Assembly (NCBI GenBank): GCA_003222555.1
Contig: QHWL01000066.1
Span: 520 to 9,512 of the forward strand
Length of the DNA stretch: 8,993 nt
Source: Acidobacteriota bacterium
GTDB lineage: Bacteria > Acidobacteriota > Vicinamibacteria > Vicinamibacterales > CAVVIG01
Direction: 5' to 3'
A model generated the notes under the pieces. The model did no database searches. It saw nothing but the letters and a program-made list of their open reading frames with translations, and had not been told where the DNA came from. Position 1 is the first letter of the stretch. Every line of letters starts with the position of its first letter. Position numbers and translations under genes: made by a program. Below, piece by piece: positions 1 to 5,563 of this stretch.

Positions 1-333
1 ACACTGGCGTGCGAGCGTGCGGTTCACGCCCACGAAATATTCGGGCGGCGTGATGTTGTGGTAGATGAGGGCCATGCGATCGGGCAGCGCAAACGCAGTG
101 CGAGACGCCCTGGACCCGAGCGAAAAGTGATGCAGCAACAGGTTATCGGGATGGCTCACGTCGATGAGCTCCCGGTAATCGCGCGTCAACGCCTCGAGTC
201 GATGGTCGGCCGTCTCGACGAAAATCTCGGACTCGTATCCGGCCCTTCGGAGCGCACTTTGGATCCCGAGCACCTCATGGCCGATCGCGTCGCCATAGCC
301 CAGCGTGGCCAGTACCTGGTGGATGCTGATCAC
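1..333 (-). CDS. Glycosyltransferase, family 4-like N-terminal domain (partial, 3' end beyond window)
   Basis: Only the first 111 codons are visible, reading leftward off the window. The start is a GTG at 333-331 that overlaps the stop of the preceding glycosyltransferase as GTGA. An AGGAGA Shine-Dalgarno lies about 6 bases upstream. The peptide opens with HQVLATLGYGDAIGHEVLGI, followed by a Rossmann-like stretch ending in YESEIFVET. Residues around 94-102 read YHNITPPEYF. This opening, with its GDAIG loop and a later HNITPP motif, is typical of the N-terminal (acceptor-side) domain of GT4 glycosyltransferases in capsule, O-antigen or exopolysaccharide clusters. The C-terminal nucleotide-sugar domain, with its E-x7-E motif, lies outside the window, so donor and product cannot be named. 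It probably acts in the cytosol at the membrane face, adding a sugar to a lipid-linked glycan together with its coupled neighbour. Confidence 0.85.
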   Translation of the reverse strand, partial: MISIHQVLATLGYGDAIGHEVLGIQSALRRAGYESEIFVETADHRLEALTRDYRELIDVSHPDNLLLHHFSLGSRASRTAFALPDRMALIYHNITPPEYFVGVNRTLARQC

Positions 334-1676
334 GAGGGTCTCCTGGCGCGCAGTCCCGGCCCACCATCCGAGAGCGGCAGGTCGTCGCGTTCGCGGACCA
401 GGGATGGGCCGGTCGGCAGCGCCGCGACGACCTCTTCGGCCGGCGGCCGATTCTGACGACGACGCTCCAACGGGCCAGGCAGCCCCAACATCGTCCGCGG
501 CGTGGAGTCTCGTGACAGCCTGCCGAGCATGTCGAGGTACTTCCGCTCGATGACCGGCCAGTCGTAGTTGTCGCGAAAGAACCGCAGGCCGTTTCGGCCG
601 AGCGTGCCGCTGAGCCATCGATTCTGTTCGATGGCGCGCAGTGTCTCGAGAAACTCACCGTAGGTCTCGTAGTAGAGTCCCGCGTTGCTGCGGAGGCACT
701 GGCCCTTCAGCACGTCGCACCTGCCGTTGGCAAGCACCGGGCGGCCGAGCGCCCAGGCTTCGAGCGCCACCATCGATAGGCTTTCGAAGTACGACGGCAT
801 GATCAGCAGATCGGCTGCCGCCATCGCGTCGAACTTGTCCGCATCGTCCAGAAAGCCGAGGTGCCGGATACGCGGGTTCTCGGGAATCGGCAGCAGCGAG
901 TTGCCGATCAGCACGAGCGTCAGGCGTCCGGGCGCGTCGCGCACGTACCCCTGGAAGAACTCGAACAGCTCCGTGCACCCCTTGTTCCGGTCGATCCGGC
1001 CGACGTAGATCGCGAAGGGCCCACCTATGCTGTACTTCTGACGAAAACGGGCCGGCTGCGGATTCTTGGGCACGTCGGACCCGATGCCGACCACGACACC
1101 GGGCACGTCCTGATTGCCCGACACGCCCTCGATCATCGCGCGCTCTTCGTGCGAGTTGTACATGAGCGCGCGCACGCCGCGAAACACCGGGTGAAACATC
1201 GAGAGCCCGATGGCGGCATCGCGCTCAGCGGTCGGCACCAGGATGGCGCGCCGCGCCGCCGCCCGCGCGCCGTAATACGAGACCCAGTAGCGATAGCTGA
1301 AGAACAGACAGTAGTCGTACGCGCTGGCGCGTGCCGACAAGTGATCGATCAGCGCGGGACTGTTCGGCCCTTCGGCGTCCACCCAGTCGAGCTCGTCCCC
1401 GAGCGAGTGCCGGTGCTCGAACACCCGATCGGAGCGGCGGGCGAACAGATGAGGATCACGTTCGTGCTTGACGCGAAACCGCCGGACGGGTACGCCGTTG
1501 ACGGCCTCGATGCCGGGGGGGAGCGCGTTCCGCCACGTGACGTAGTCGGTGGCGCACGTCGTCAGCACCTCGACCTCTGCGTGTTTGGCGAGATGTTCGG
1601 CGATGTAACGCGCGTGCAGCTCCGCGCCGCCGTTGACCGTCTGGCCGTAGCGCTGAACGACGACGGCCAGTTTCAC
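330..1676 (-). CDS. GT4-type glycosyltransferase (GT-B fold), surface glycan assembly
   Basis: The protein has 448 residues and a GTG start at 1676-1674, which overlaps the upstream stop as GTGA. The N-terminal domain opens with KLAVVVQRYGQTVNGGAELH. The NGGAE loop (residues 15-19) before a long helix is usual in GT4 enzymes. The C-terminal domain begins near residue 219 with IYVGRIDRNKG (223-233), giving Arg227 and Lys232 at the expected donor-phosphate sites. It also carries MPSYFESLSMVALEAWALG (293-311), with the E-x7-E pair at Glu298 and Glu306. The enzyme should transfer a sugar from a nucleotide-sugar to a glycan acceptor with retention of configuration; the specific sugar cannot be read from the sequence. 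From about residue 392 the protein runs past the normal domain end with a basic, proline-rich tail of some 55 residues (ERRRQNRPPAEE and onward) that looks disordered. Coupling to the next glycosyltransferase suggests a shared polysaccharide pathway. Confidence 0.93.
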   Translation of the reverse strand: MKLAVVVQRYGQTVNGGAELHARYIAEHLAKHAEVEVLTTCATDYVTWRNALPPGIEAVNGVPVRRFRVKHERDPHLFARRSDRVFEHRHSLGDELDWVDAEGPNSPALIDHLSARASAYDYCLFFSYRYWVSYYGARAAARRAILVPTAERDAAIGLSMFHPVFRGVRALMYNSHEERAMIEGVSGNQDVPGVVVGIGSDVPKNPQPARFRQKYSIGGPFAIYVGRIDRNKGCTELFEFFQGYVRDAPGRLTLVLIGNSLLPIPENPRIRHLGFLDDADKFDAMAAADLLIMPSYFESLSMVALEAWALGRPVLANGRCDVLKGQCLRSNAGLYYETYGEFLETLRAIEQNRWLSGTLGRNGLRFFRDNYDWPVIERKYLDMLGRLSRDSTPRTMLGLPGPLERRRQNRPPAEEVVAALPTGPSLVRERDDLPLSDGGPGLRARRPS

Positions 1677-2635
1677 TGCTCGTCGACGTCGGGGGGATTA
1701 AGCCCGCCTTCCGACCGTGGCTCGCTCGGATGCGCCTCAGCGGCGATCGCGTGTCCCACCGATTCGGCTGTGTTCCCGCGCGCGCCCGTCGGCTCGTTAT
1801 TTGGCGCGGCACTGAGCTCACCCGACGCGCCGTTGGCGGCCTCAGCGGGCTCGTCTCCAATGTGCCCAGAGCGTGGCGGGGAAGTCGGCCCGGCGCTCGT
1901 GGAAGCTCCCATCGTCGCGACCGCAGGCGCGCCTCCGCGCCGGCCGCGGCGCCGGCGCCGGCGGCGGCTGCGCTGCCCCGGTCCTTCCGGCGCAGTACCT
2001 GGCGGACTCTGGGACTCGCGTGCGCCCATGGTGGGCTGTGAAGGTGGTGGAGCCGCCACGGCCGGAATGGCAGCGGCGACCGGAGCGCCGTGAGGCGCGG
2101 TCCTGTAGGCGACGACGCTTTCGAGTGCGCGCGCGCGTCGTTCGTTGAATTCGAGCCGGCTCGCAAGCGACTCGAGGCGCATCGTCAGATTTTTCACCTC
2201 GATGCCGAGCCGTGTCGTCTCGATCACGAGGTTGTGCGTCACCTCGAAGTACAGGCCATCACGCTCGGCGTTCATCGTGTTCAGCTGCGCCTGGATGTGA
2301 AGCGCGTGAATCAACGGATTCGGGTTGAACAACAGCTTGAGAACCGGACGCAGCAGTCGCCGAATCCAGCGAATCGGGGCCCTGTGGGTCTCAAACAGCG
2401 TTTCCTCTTCGAACGCGTAGTTGGGCCGTGAGCCTGGCTGCGTGTTTCGAAACTGGTCGAGCAGGTCCGAACGAACGCCGCGCGGGTCGAGAAACTTCTC
2501 CAGCTTGACCGCCGCCAGCTCGCGGATCTGCTGTTCGGTGTAGTCGACGCCGCGCTTTTCGCGGACGCGCGCGCGGAGCTGCTCCATGATCTGCTCGACG
2601 TTGACCGAGTCGGAGCGGACATTGAAGTCGGGCAT
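1673..2635 (-). CDS. Uncharacterised protein with helical core and disordered Arg-rich tail, in glycosyltransferase operon
   Basis: The 320-residue protein starts at ATG 2635-2633 without an obvious Shine-Dalgarno, and its stop overlaps the next gene as GTGA. I cannot assign a function. Residues 11-50 (VNVEQIMEQLRARVREKRGV and following) form a charged helical segment. It resembles N-terminal segments I remember in front of methyltransferases or glycosyltransferases in polysaccharide clusters, but no SAM-binding motif follows here. Residues 85-120 hold an amphipathic stretch (IRRLLRPVLKLLFNPNPLIH) that could touch the membrane surface. Residues 120-175 look like a coiled coil (NLTMRLESLASRLEFNERRA). 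From about 178 to the end the composition is Ala/Pro/Gly/Ser-rich and should be disordered. It includes QRSRRRRRRRGRRGG (221-235) with seven consecutive arginines. No signal peptide or clear transmembrane helix is visible. A scaffold or accessory role for the coupled glycosyltransferases is a guess from position only. Confidence 0.75.
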   Translation of the reverse strand: MPDFNVRSDSVNVEQIMEQLRARVREKRGVDYTEQQIRELAAVKLEKFLDPRGVRSDLLDQFRNTQPGSRPNYAFEEETLFETHRAPIRWIRRLLRPVLKLLFNPNPLIHALHIQAQLNTMNAERDGLYFEVTHNLVIETTRLGIEVKNLTMRLESLASRLEFNERRARALESVVAYRTAPHGAPVAAAIPAVAAPPPSQPTMGARESQSPPGTAPEGPGQRSRRRRRRRGRRGGAPAVATMGASTSAGPTSPPRSGHIGDEPAEAANGASGELSAAPNNEPTGARGNTAESVGHAIAAEAHPSEPRSEGGLNPPDVDEQ

Positions 2636-2641
2636 AAGACT

Positions 2642-2664
2642 GTCAGCTTTCAGCCGTCAGCTTT
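2642..2664. repeat. Short tandem repeat, GTCAGCTTT x2
   Basis: GTCAGCTTT occurs at 2642-2650 and again at 2656-2664, separated by CAGCC, giving a 14-base period. It fills the gap just before the unknown protein's start codon at 2635 and contains the stop codon of the UbiA-like stub. Similar CTGAAAGCTGA-type runs are familiar to me from intergenic DNA of many GC-rich bacteria, but this is memory and was not searched. It may mark the scar of the deletion that removed the rest of the stub gene. Confidence 0.5.
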
Positions 2665-2881
2665 GGAGCTCCGGCATCAGCACTGGTGGCTGACGCCCAG
2701 GAGCTTGAGAGCCGTCGGCGGGGCATCGCGAGCCGAGGAAGAGGCCGGCGAAGGCCAGGAGATTTGTCGCCCACTGACCGGGCCGCAGCGAGGTGAGCAG
2801 ATTTGGAACGACGGGACGCCCCGATACCTCGTTGACCGAGGTATCGGCGACCGGCAGAGGGAAAAAAATGCTGCGCGCCAT
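2657..2881 (-). pseudogene. N-terminal remnant of a UbiA-family prenyltransferase-like gene (DPPR-synthase type)
   Basis: A short open frame (74 codons, ATG at 2881-2879, TGA at 2659-2657) sits 17 bases after the STAS gene. Residues 28-50 read LLTSLRPGQWATNLLAFAGL and FLG. This closely matches the LLxSLRPxQWxKNLLVFAxLLF opening of UbiA-superfamily enzymes of the decaprenyl-phosphate phosphoribosyltransferase type, including the paired RP and QW residues before the first membrane helix. After FLG the similarity stops abruptly, near position 2732. The remaining residues (SRCPADGSQAPGRQPPVLMP) are not membrane-like and run into a GTCAGCTTT repeat. Intact relatives have about 280-300 residues with several helices and Asp-rich motifs, all missing here. 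There is no good ribosome site. The best reading is a gene mostly lost by deletion. A genuine small single-helix protein is the alternative. Confidence 0.55.
2821..2847. repeat. Perfect inverted repeat, 11-bp arms with 5-base loop
   Basis: CCGATACCTCG (2821-2831) and CGAGGTATCGG (2837-2847) are exact reverse complements around a TTGAC loop. The element lies within the UbiA-like stub, downstream of the STAS gene on the leftward transcript. It is not followed by a T-run on either strand, so it is not a standard intrinsic terminator. It could be an RNA hairpin that stabilises or ends the STAS message, a protein-binding palindrome, or part of a small repeat. Confidence 0.6.
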
Positions 2882-2898
2882 CTAGCGCGGGTGACGAA

Positions 2899-3252
2899 CT
2901 AGACCTTGGCCGATGCCTGAAAACTCCCAACCGCCTCGCTCTCCGAGTCGAAAGTCTCGAACACGGTCAAAAGCTTCGTGATCGACAAGAGATCCGCGAT
3001 GCGCTTGGTCAGGTTGAGCAGCTTGAGGCTGCCGCCCTGGCGGCTGACGGTCGTGTACGTGCGGACGATCTCGCCGAGTCCTGCGCTGTCGATGTAGGGG
3101 ACCCCGGCGAGGTTCAAGACGATCTTCTTGTGGCCCTGGTTCACGAGGCTGTTGACCTTGTCCTTGAGCAGCTCATCGCCTTCGCCCAAGGTGATCTTCC
3201 CTTTCAGGTCGAGCACAACCACGTCTCCCACCGCCCGTTCCTCGATCTGCAT
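2899..3252 (-). CDS. STAS-domain anti-sigma factor antagonist (SpoIIAA/RsbV-like)
   Basis: The protein has 117 residues, the usual size of a single STAS domain. The start is ATG 3252-3250 with GGAG seven bases upstream. The opening VGDVVVLDLKGKITLGEGD gives the first strands. The signature VPYIDSAGLGEIVR (51-64) carries the conserved Asp55-Ser56 pair; Ser56 matches the serine phosphorylated by an anti-sigma kinase in SpoIIAA and RsbV. In that family the unphosphorylated protein sequesters the anti-sigma factor and frees a sigma factor, and phosphorylation switches it off. No partner kinase, phosphatase or sigma gene is visible in this window, so the target is unknown; some family members instead regulate other kinases or envelope processes. 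It is the first gene of the leftward group ending in two glycosyltransferases, so it may share their transcript. A repeat-rich gap of about 190 bases separates it from the zinc-ribbon gene. Confidence 0.92.
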   Translation of the reverse strand: MQIEERAVGDVVVLDLKGKITLGEGDELLKDKVNSLVNQGHKKIVLNLAGVPYIDSAGLGEIVRTYTTVSRQGGSLKLLNLTKRIADLLSITKLLTVFETFDSESEAVGSFQASAKV

Positions 3253-3295
3253 AGAGGCGCTCCAGATGAATGCGTGCGTGTGAGCTTAACACACC

Positions 3296-3398
3296 GGCCT
3301 TCGCTCCCTCGAATTCACTGAGCTACGGCCAGGCTCGCCGAAGCGCCGTCGGCGCGAAGGCGGCCCGATGCGCGAAGCGACCCGAAGCCGCCCGCGCA
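3296..3398. repeat. GC-rich imperfect-palindrome repeat between zinc-ribbon and STAS genes
   Basis: Arms GGCCTTCGCTC (3296-3306) and GAGCTACGGCC (3320-3330) pair at 8 of 11 positions around a 13-base loop. Immediately beyond come a GCGCC-GTC-GGCGC hairpin (3344-3356) and four GAAG boxes at 3340, 3356, 3374 and 3384, each set in CG-rich sequence. No coding signal fits this stretch. The composition and GGCC-bounded palindrome recall dispersed intergenic repeats I associate with Acidobacteriota-like genomes; this was not searched. It lies in the leader region of the STAS gene and may hide that gene's promoter, which I could not identify. Confidence 0.45.
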
Positions 3399-3444
3399 CG
3401 TGGGATTGATCGATCGATGGATCGACGAGACGAGGCCGGTGGAC

Positions 3445-3753
3445 CTAAACGCCTCCAGCCCCGGCGAATTTCCGGGACTGAAAGCATTCCTTGCAGAAGA
3501 CCGGACGCCCCTGTGTTGGTTTGAATGGCACCGTCGTCTCCTTGCCGCAGGCCGAGCAGGTAGTCACCGTTTCCACCCGCTCGCGAGCAATCGAGCCGCC
3601 CGCGGGACGACTAGCCCGTTTTCCCTTACAGGCTTTGCACCGCTTGGGTTCGTTCTTGAAGTTCTTGTCGGCGAAAAATTGTTGCTCGCCCGCCGTCCAC
3701 ACGAACTCCGCGCCGCAATCCACGCACGTGAGGATCCTGTCTTGTAACTCCAT
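3445..3753 (-). CDS. Small double zinc-ribbon protein (CxxC-x17-CxxC type)
   Basis: The 102-residue protein starts at ATG 3753-3751; GAGG lies about nine bases upstream. It has two zinc-binding modules. The first uses Cys10, Cys13, Cys39 and Cys42 around the AEFVWTAGEQQFFADKNF segment typical of 'probable zinc-ribbon' proteins. The second uses Cys66, Cys69, Cys87 and Cys90 with exactly 17 residues between the pairs and the text TTVPFKPTQGRPVFCKECF, matching the CxxC-x17-CxxC family (TIGR04272 as I recall). Its biochemical role is not established; such small ribbons often bind nucleic acid or ribosome-associated partners. It begins 25 bases after rpsU ends, so the two are very likely co-transcribed from the rpsU promoter, which hints at a translation- or growth-linked role. 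The tail FAGAGGV is short and flexible. Confidence 0.88.
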   Translation of the reverse strand: MELQDRILTCVDCGAEFVWTAGEQQFFADKNFKNEPKRCKACKGKRASRPAGGSIARERVETVTTCSACGKETTVPFKPTQGRPVFCKECFQSRKFAGAGGV

Positions 3754-3778
3754 CGCTCGCTACCTCGTCGGGGTCGGT

Positions 3779-3976
3779 CTACTCTGTTTCCCGCCGGAGC
3801 TTCTTACGGTTGCGCTTCCGAGCAAGCGCCTGCTTCGCCCGGCGCTTGTCGCCGGGTTTCAAATAAAATGAGTGTTTCTTGATATCCTTGATGATGTCTT
3901 CCTGCTGCACCTTCCGCTTGAACCGGCGGAGGGCGCTTTCAATGGATTCTCCTTCCTGAATCTTTACTTCAGCCAC
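3779..3976 (-). CDS. rpsU: Small ribosomal subunit protein bS21
   Basis: The 65-residue product reads AEVKIQEGESIESALRRFKR after the start and ends in a strongly basic tail (AKQALARKRNRKKLRRETE). The ESIESALRRFKRKVQQ helix and the RHSFYxKPxxKRR-like segment (KKHSFYLKPGDKRRAK) identify bS21, which binds the 30S platform near the mRNA exit and helps start-codon selection. I chose GTG 3976-3974 because homologues begin with (M)AEVK and an AAAGGGG Shine-Dalgarno sits about ten bases upstream. A longer frame to 4033 would add 19 residues unlike any S21 I know and would start inside the leader. A sigma70-like promoter at 4070-4098 would give a leader of about 87 bases. It is the first gene of a two-gene unit with the zinc-ribbon protein and is divergent from purD. 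Confidence 0.95.
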   Translation of the reverse strand: MAEVKIQEGESIESALRRFKRKVQQEDIIKDIKKHSFYLKPGDKRRAKQALARKRNRKKLRRETE

Positions 3977-4069
3977 GCGTCTCACGCCCCTTTCGCGGGT
4001 GGCAAACAAAGTCGGATGACAAAAAATGAGCAAACAATCAAATGTGTTAGGCTATCACGATAAGCGCGG

Positions 4070-4098
4070 ATTCTAGGCGCAAATCCCTTCAAGGTCAA
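4070..4098 (-). promoter_or_regulatory. Sigma70-type promoter for rpsU
   Basis: On the minus strand TTGACC (4098-4093) and TAGAAT (4075-4070) are separated by exactly 17 bases. Each hexamer matches the TTGACA/TATAAT consensus at five of six positions. Transcription would begin near 4063 and read leftward through a leader of about 87 bases into rpsU. This is one of the two best promoter candidates in the window. Confidence 0.7.
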
Positions 4099-4164
4099 CG
4101 AAATAGTCCTCGGTCGCCTCCCATGAGTGTGCAACGCCAGCGCTCGCTCTAAGTCATTTAAACA

Positions 4165-5448
4165 GTGAGGGTTCTGGTTCTTGGCAGCGGCGCGCGAGAG
4201 CACGCCTTGGCCGCCCGGTTGGCGGCCGAGCGCGACGTCGGCGAGCTCATCTGCGTCCCAGGAAACCCGGGAATCGCGCGGATTGCCCGCACGATTCCAG
4301 CCGATTTGACCGATCTCGACGCGCTCGTCGAGATCGCCGACCGCGAACAAATCGACTTCACCGTCGTCGGCCCGGAGTTGCCGCTGAGCCTCGGTGTCGC
4401 GGATCTTTTCGCTGTGCGCGGCCAGCTGCTGCTCGGCCCCACGGCGTCGGCGGCGCGGCTCGAGTCGAGCAAAGCCTTCGCGAAGGCGTTCATGGCGCGC
4501 CACGGCGTTCCAACCGCCAGGTTTCACATAAGCGACGCGCTCGATGACGCGCTGGCCGTCGTTCGGTCGAGCGAGTTCGGATGGCCGGTCGTGCTGAAGG
4601 CCGATGGGTTGGCCGCCGGCAAGGGCGTCATCATCGCGGACGATCGTGCGAGCGCCGAGTCGGGCGTCGCCGCCGCGATGGGCGAGCGCCGATTTGGCGC
4701 CGCCGGCGAACGACTCGTGATCGAGGAATGCTTGACTGGCCCTGAGGTGTCGTTGTTCTTCGTCAGCGACGGCATGCGCGCGCTCCCACTTGGGTCCGCT
4801 CAGGATCACAAGCGGGCGTTTGATAATGACTGTGGTCCAAACACGGGCGGCATGGGGGCGTTTGCGCCAAGCCCGCTCGTCGATGCGGCGCTGCAGACGC
4901 GGGTAGTGCACGAGATTGTCGAACCCGTCATCGCCGGGATGGCGGCCGAAGGACAGCCGTTCCAGGGATTTCTGTACGTAGGTTTGATGCTGACGGCGAC
5001 CGGCCCGAAAGTGATTGAGTTCAACGTGCGGCTCGGCGATCCCGAGACACAGGTGATCCTGCCGCTCGTCGACGAGCCGCTGCTGCCGATCCTGGTTGCG
5101 GCCGCGACGGGTGACTTGCGACAGTCGATGTGCCGGCTCGGGCGGGATCGATTGGTAGGCGTCGTGCTCGCCTCGCGCGGCTATCCGGAAGCGTCGGAGT
5201 CGGGACGTGCGATCACCGGGCTCGACGAAGCGGAACGCGTACCCGGCGTAACCGTGTACCACGCGGGCACCGCACGTCGCGACGGTCGGCTGGTGACCGC
5301 GGGCGGTCGGGTGCTGACCGTCGTCGGTCGCGGAGCGGAGTTCAGCGAAGCCATCACCCGCGCGTATGCAGGCGCCACGCGGATTTCGTTCGACGGCATG
5401 CAGTATCGGAAGGACATCGGGAGGAAGGCGCTTGCCTACAAAAGCTAG
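4165..5448 (+). CDS. purD: Phosphoribosylamine-glycine ligase (GAR synthetase)
   Basis: The 427-residue protein matches the usual family length (about 420-430) and is complete. It catalyses ATP-dependent joining of glycine to 5-phosphoribosylamine, the second step of purine synthesis, in the cytosol. Motifs in order: GSGAREHAL (7-15) in the N-domain, with Ala at the second Gly of the common GGREHA; SSKAFAKAFM (101-110) opening the ATP-grasp; LKADGLAAGKGV (144-155), the ATP-binding loop; EECLTGPEVSLF (187-198); HKRAFDNDCGPNTGGMGAF (215-233); and EFNVRLGDPETQ (285-296), with the metal-binding Glu and Asn. The start is GTG at 4165, fixed by the near-universal (M)RVLVLGSG opening; there is no recognisable Shine-Dalgarno before it. 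It is divergent from rpsU, with 188 bases between them. The next gene, mtaB, follows after 115 bases of repeat-like DNA. Confidence 0.96.
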   Translation: MRVLVLGSGAREHALAARLAAERDVGELICVPGNPGIARIARTIPADLTDLDALVEIADREQIDFTVVGPELPLSLGVADLFAVRGQLLLGPTASAARLESSKAFAKAFMARHGVPTARFHISDALDDALAVVRSSEFGWPVVLKADGLAAGKGVIIADDRASAESGVAAAMGERRFGAAGERLVIEECLTGPEVSLFFVSDGMRALPLGSAQDHKRAFDNDCGPNTGGMGAFAPSPLVDAALQTRVVHEIVEPVIAGMAAEGQPFQGFLYVGLMLTATGPKVIEFNVRLGDPETQVILPLVDEPLLPILVAAATGDLRQSMCRLGRDRLVGVVLASRGYPEASESGRAITGLDEAERVPGVTVYHAGTARRDGRLVTAGGRVLTVVGRGAEFSEAITRAYAGATRISFDGMQYRKDIGRKALAYKS

Positions 5449-5451
5449 CCG

Positions 5452-5548
5452 CCACGGAGGTCACGGAGACGAACCGAGGGCACAGATCCCGAACAAGAGT
5501 TTGCCGTGTCCTCCGTTAAACTGGCGTTGGGTTCGGTGTCCTCCGTGG
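5452..5548. repeat. Intergenic repeat with CCACGGAGG / CCTCCGTGG arms between purD and mtaB
   Basis: The sequence begins CCACGGAGGTCACGGAGAC (5452-5470) three bases after the purD stop and ends in CCTCCGTGG (5540-5548), the exact reverse complement of its first nine bases. Extended to 19 bases the arms still match at 15. GTGTCCTCCGT occurs twice on the right side (5506-5516 and 5536-5546), and CACGGAG twice on the left. The unit therefore has inverted ends with internal short direct repeats and no coding potential. Very similar CACGGAGG...CCTCCGTG units are in my memory as dispersed intergenic repeats in several phyla; this was not searched. If transcribed, it would fold into a long hairpin between the purD and mtaB messages. 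Confidence 0.65.
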
Positions 5549-5563
5549 TAGGGCCTTCGTCAT

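Noticed and set aside
1925..1980. Dense GGCGCCGGCGCC-type palindromic run
   Set aside because: It encodes the Arg/Gly stretch of the unknown protein, and CGN/GGN codon use explains the self-complementarity without a separate element.
861..2093. Long rightward open frame (410 codons) opposite the glycosyltransferase and the unknown protein
   Set aside because: It is antisense to two well-supported coupled genes, its product is rich in Arg/His/Pro/Asp with no recognisable motif, and long antisense frames are common in GC-rich DNA.
2643..2930. Other leftward open frame overlapping the UbiA-like stub
   Set aside because: It is a different frame without any membrane-helix or family signature and overlaps the end of the STAS gene; the frame starting at 2881 is the one with UbiA-like residues.
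3275..3295. GTGTGAGCTTAACACAC as a possible CRP-type operator upstream of the STAS gene
   Set aside because: The arms are only five bases and the spacing does not fit the TGTGA-N6-TCACA pattern.
3311..3330. GTAGCTCAGTG on the minus strand, resembling a tRNA D-arm
   Set aside because: No acceptor, anticodon or T-arm (GTTCGA) can be placed around it; it is part of the imperfect GGCC-bounded palindrome.
3977..4033. Upstream ATG extension of rpsU by 19 residues
   Set aside because: The added residues do not resemble any S21 N-terminus, while GTG 3976 has a well-placed AAAGGGG and gives the standard AEVK opening.
3982..5262. Leftward open frame of 426 codons opposite purD
   Set aside because: It lies across purD, whose motifs are unmistakable, and extends through the rpsU promoter and leader; its product looks like shadow composition with no family resemblance.
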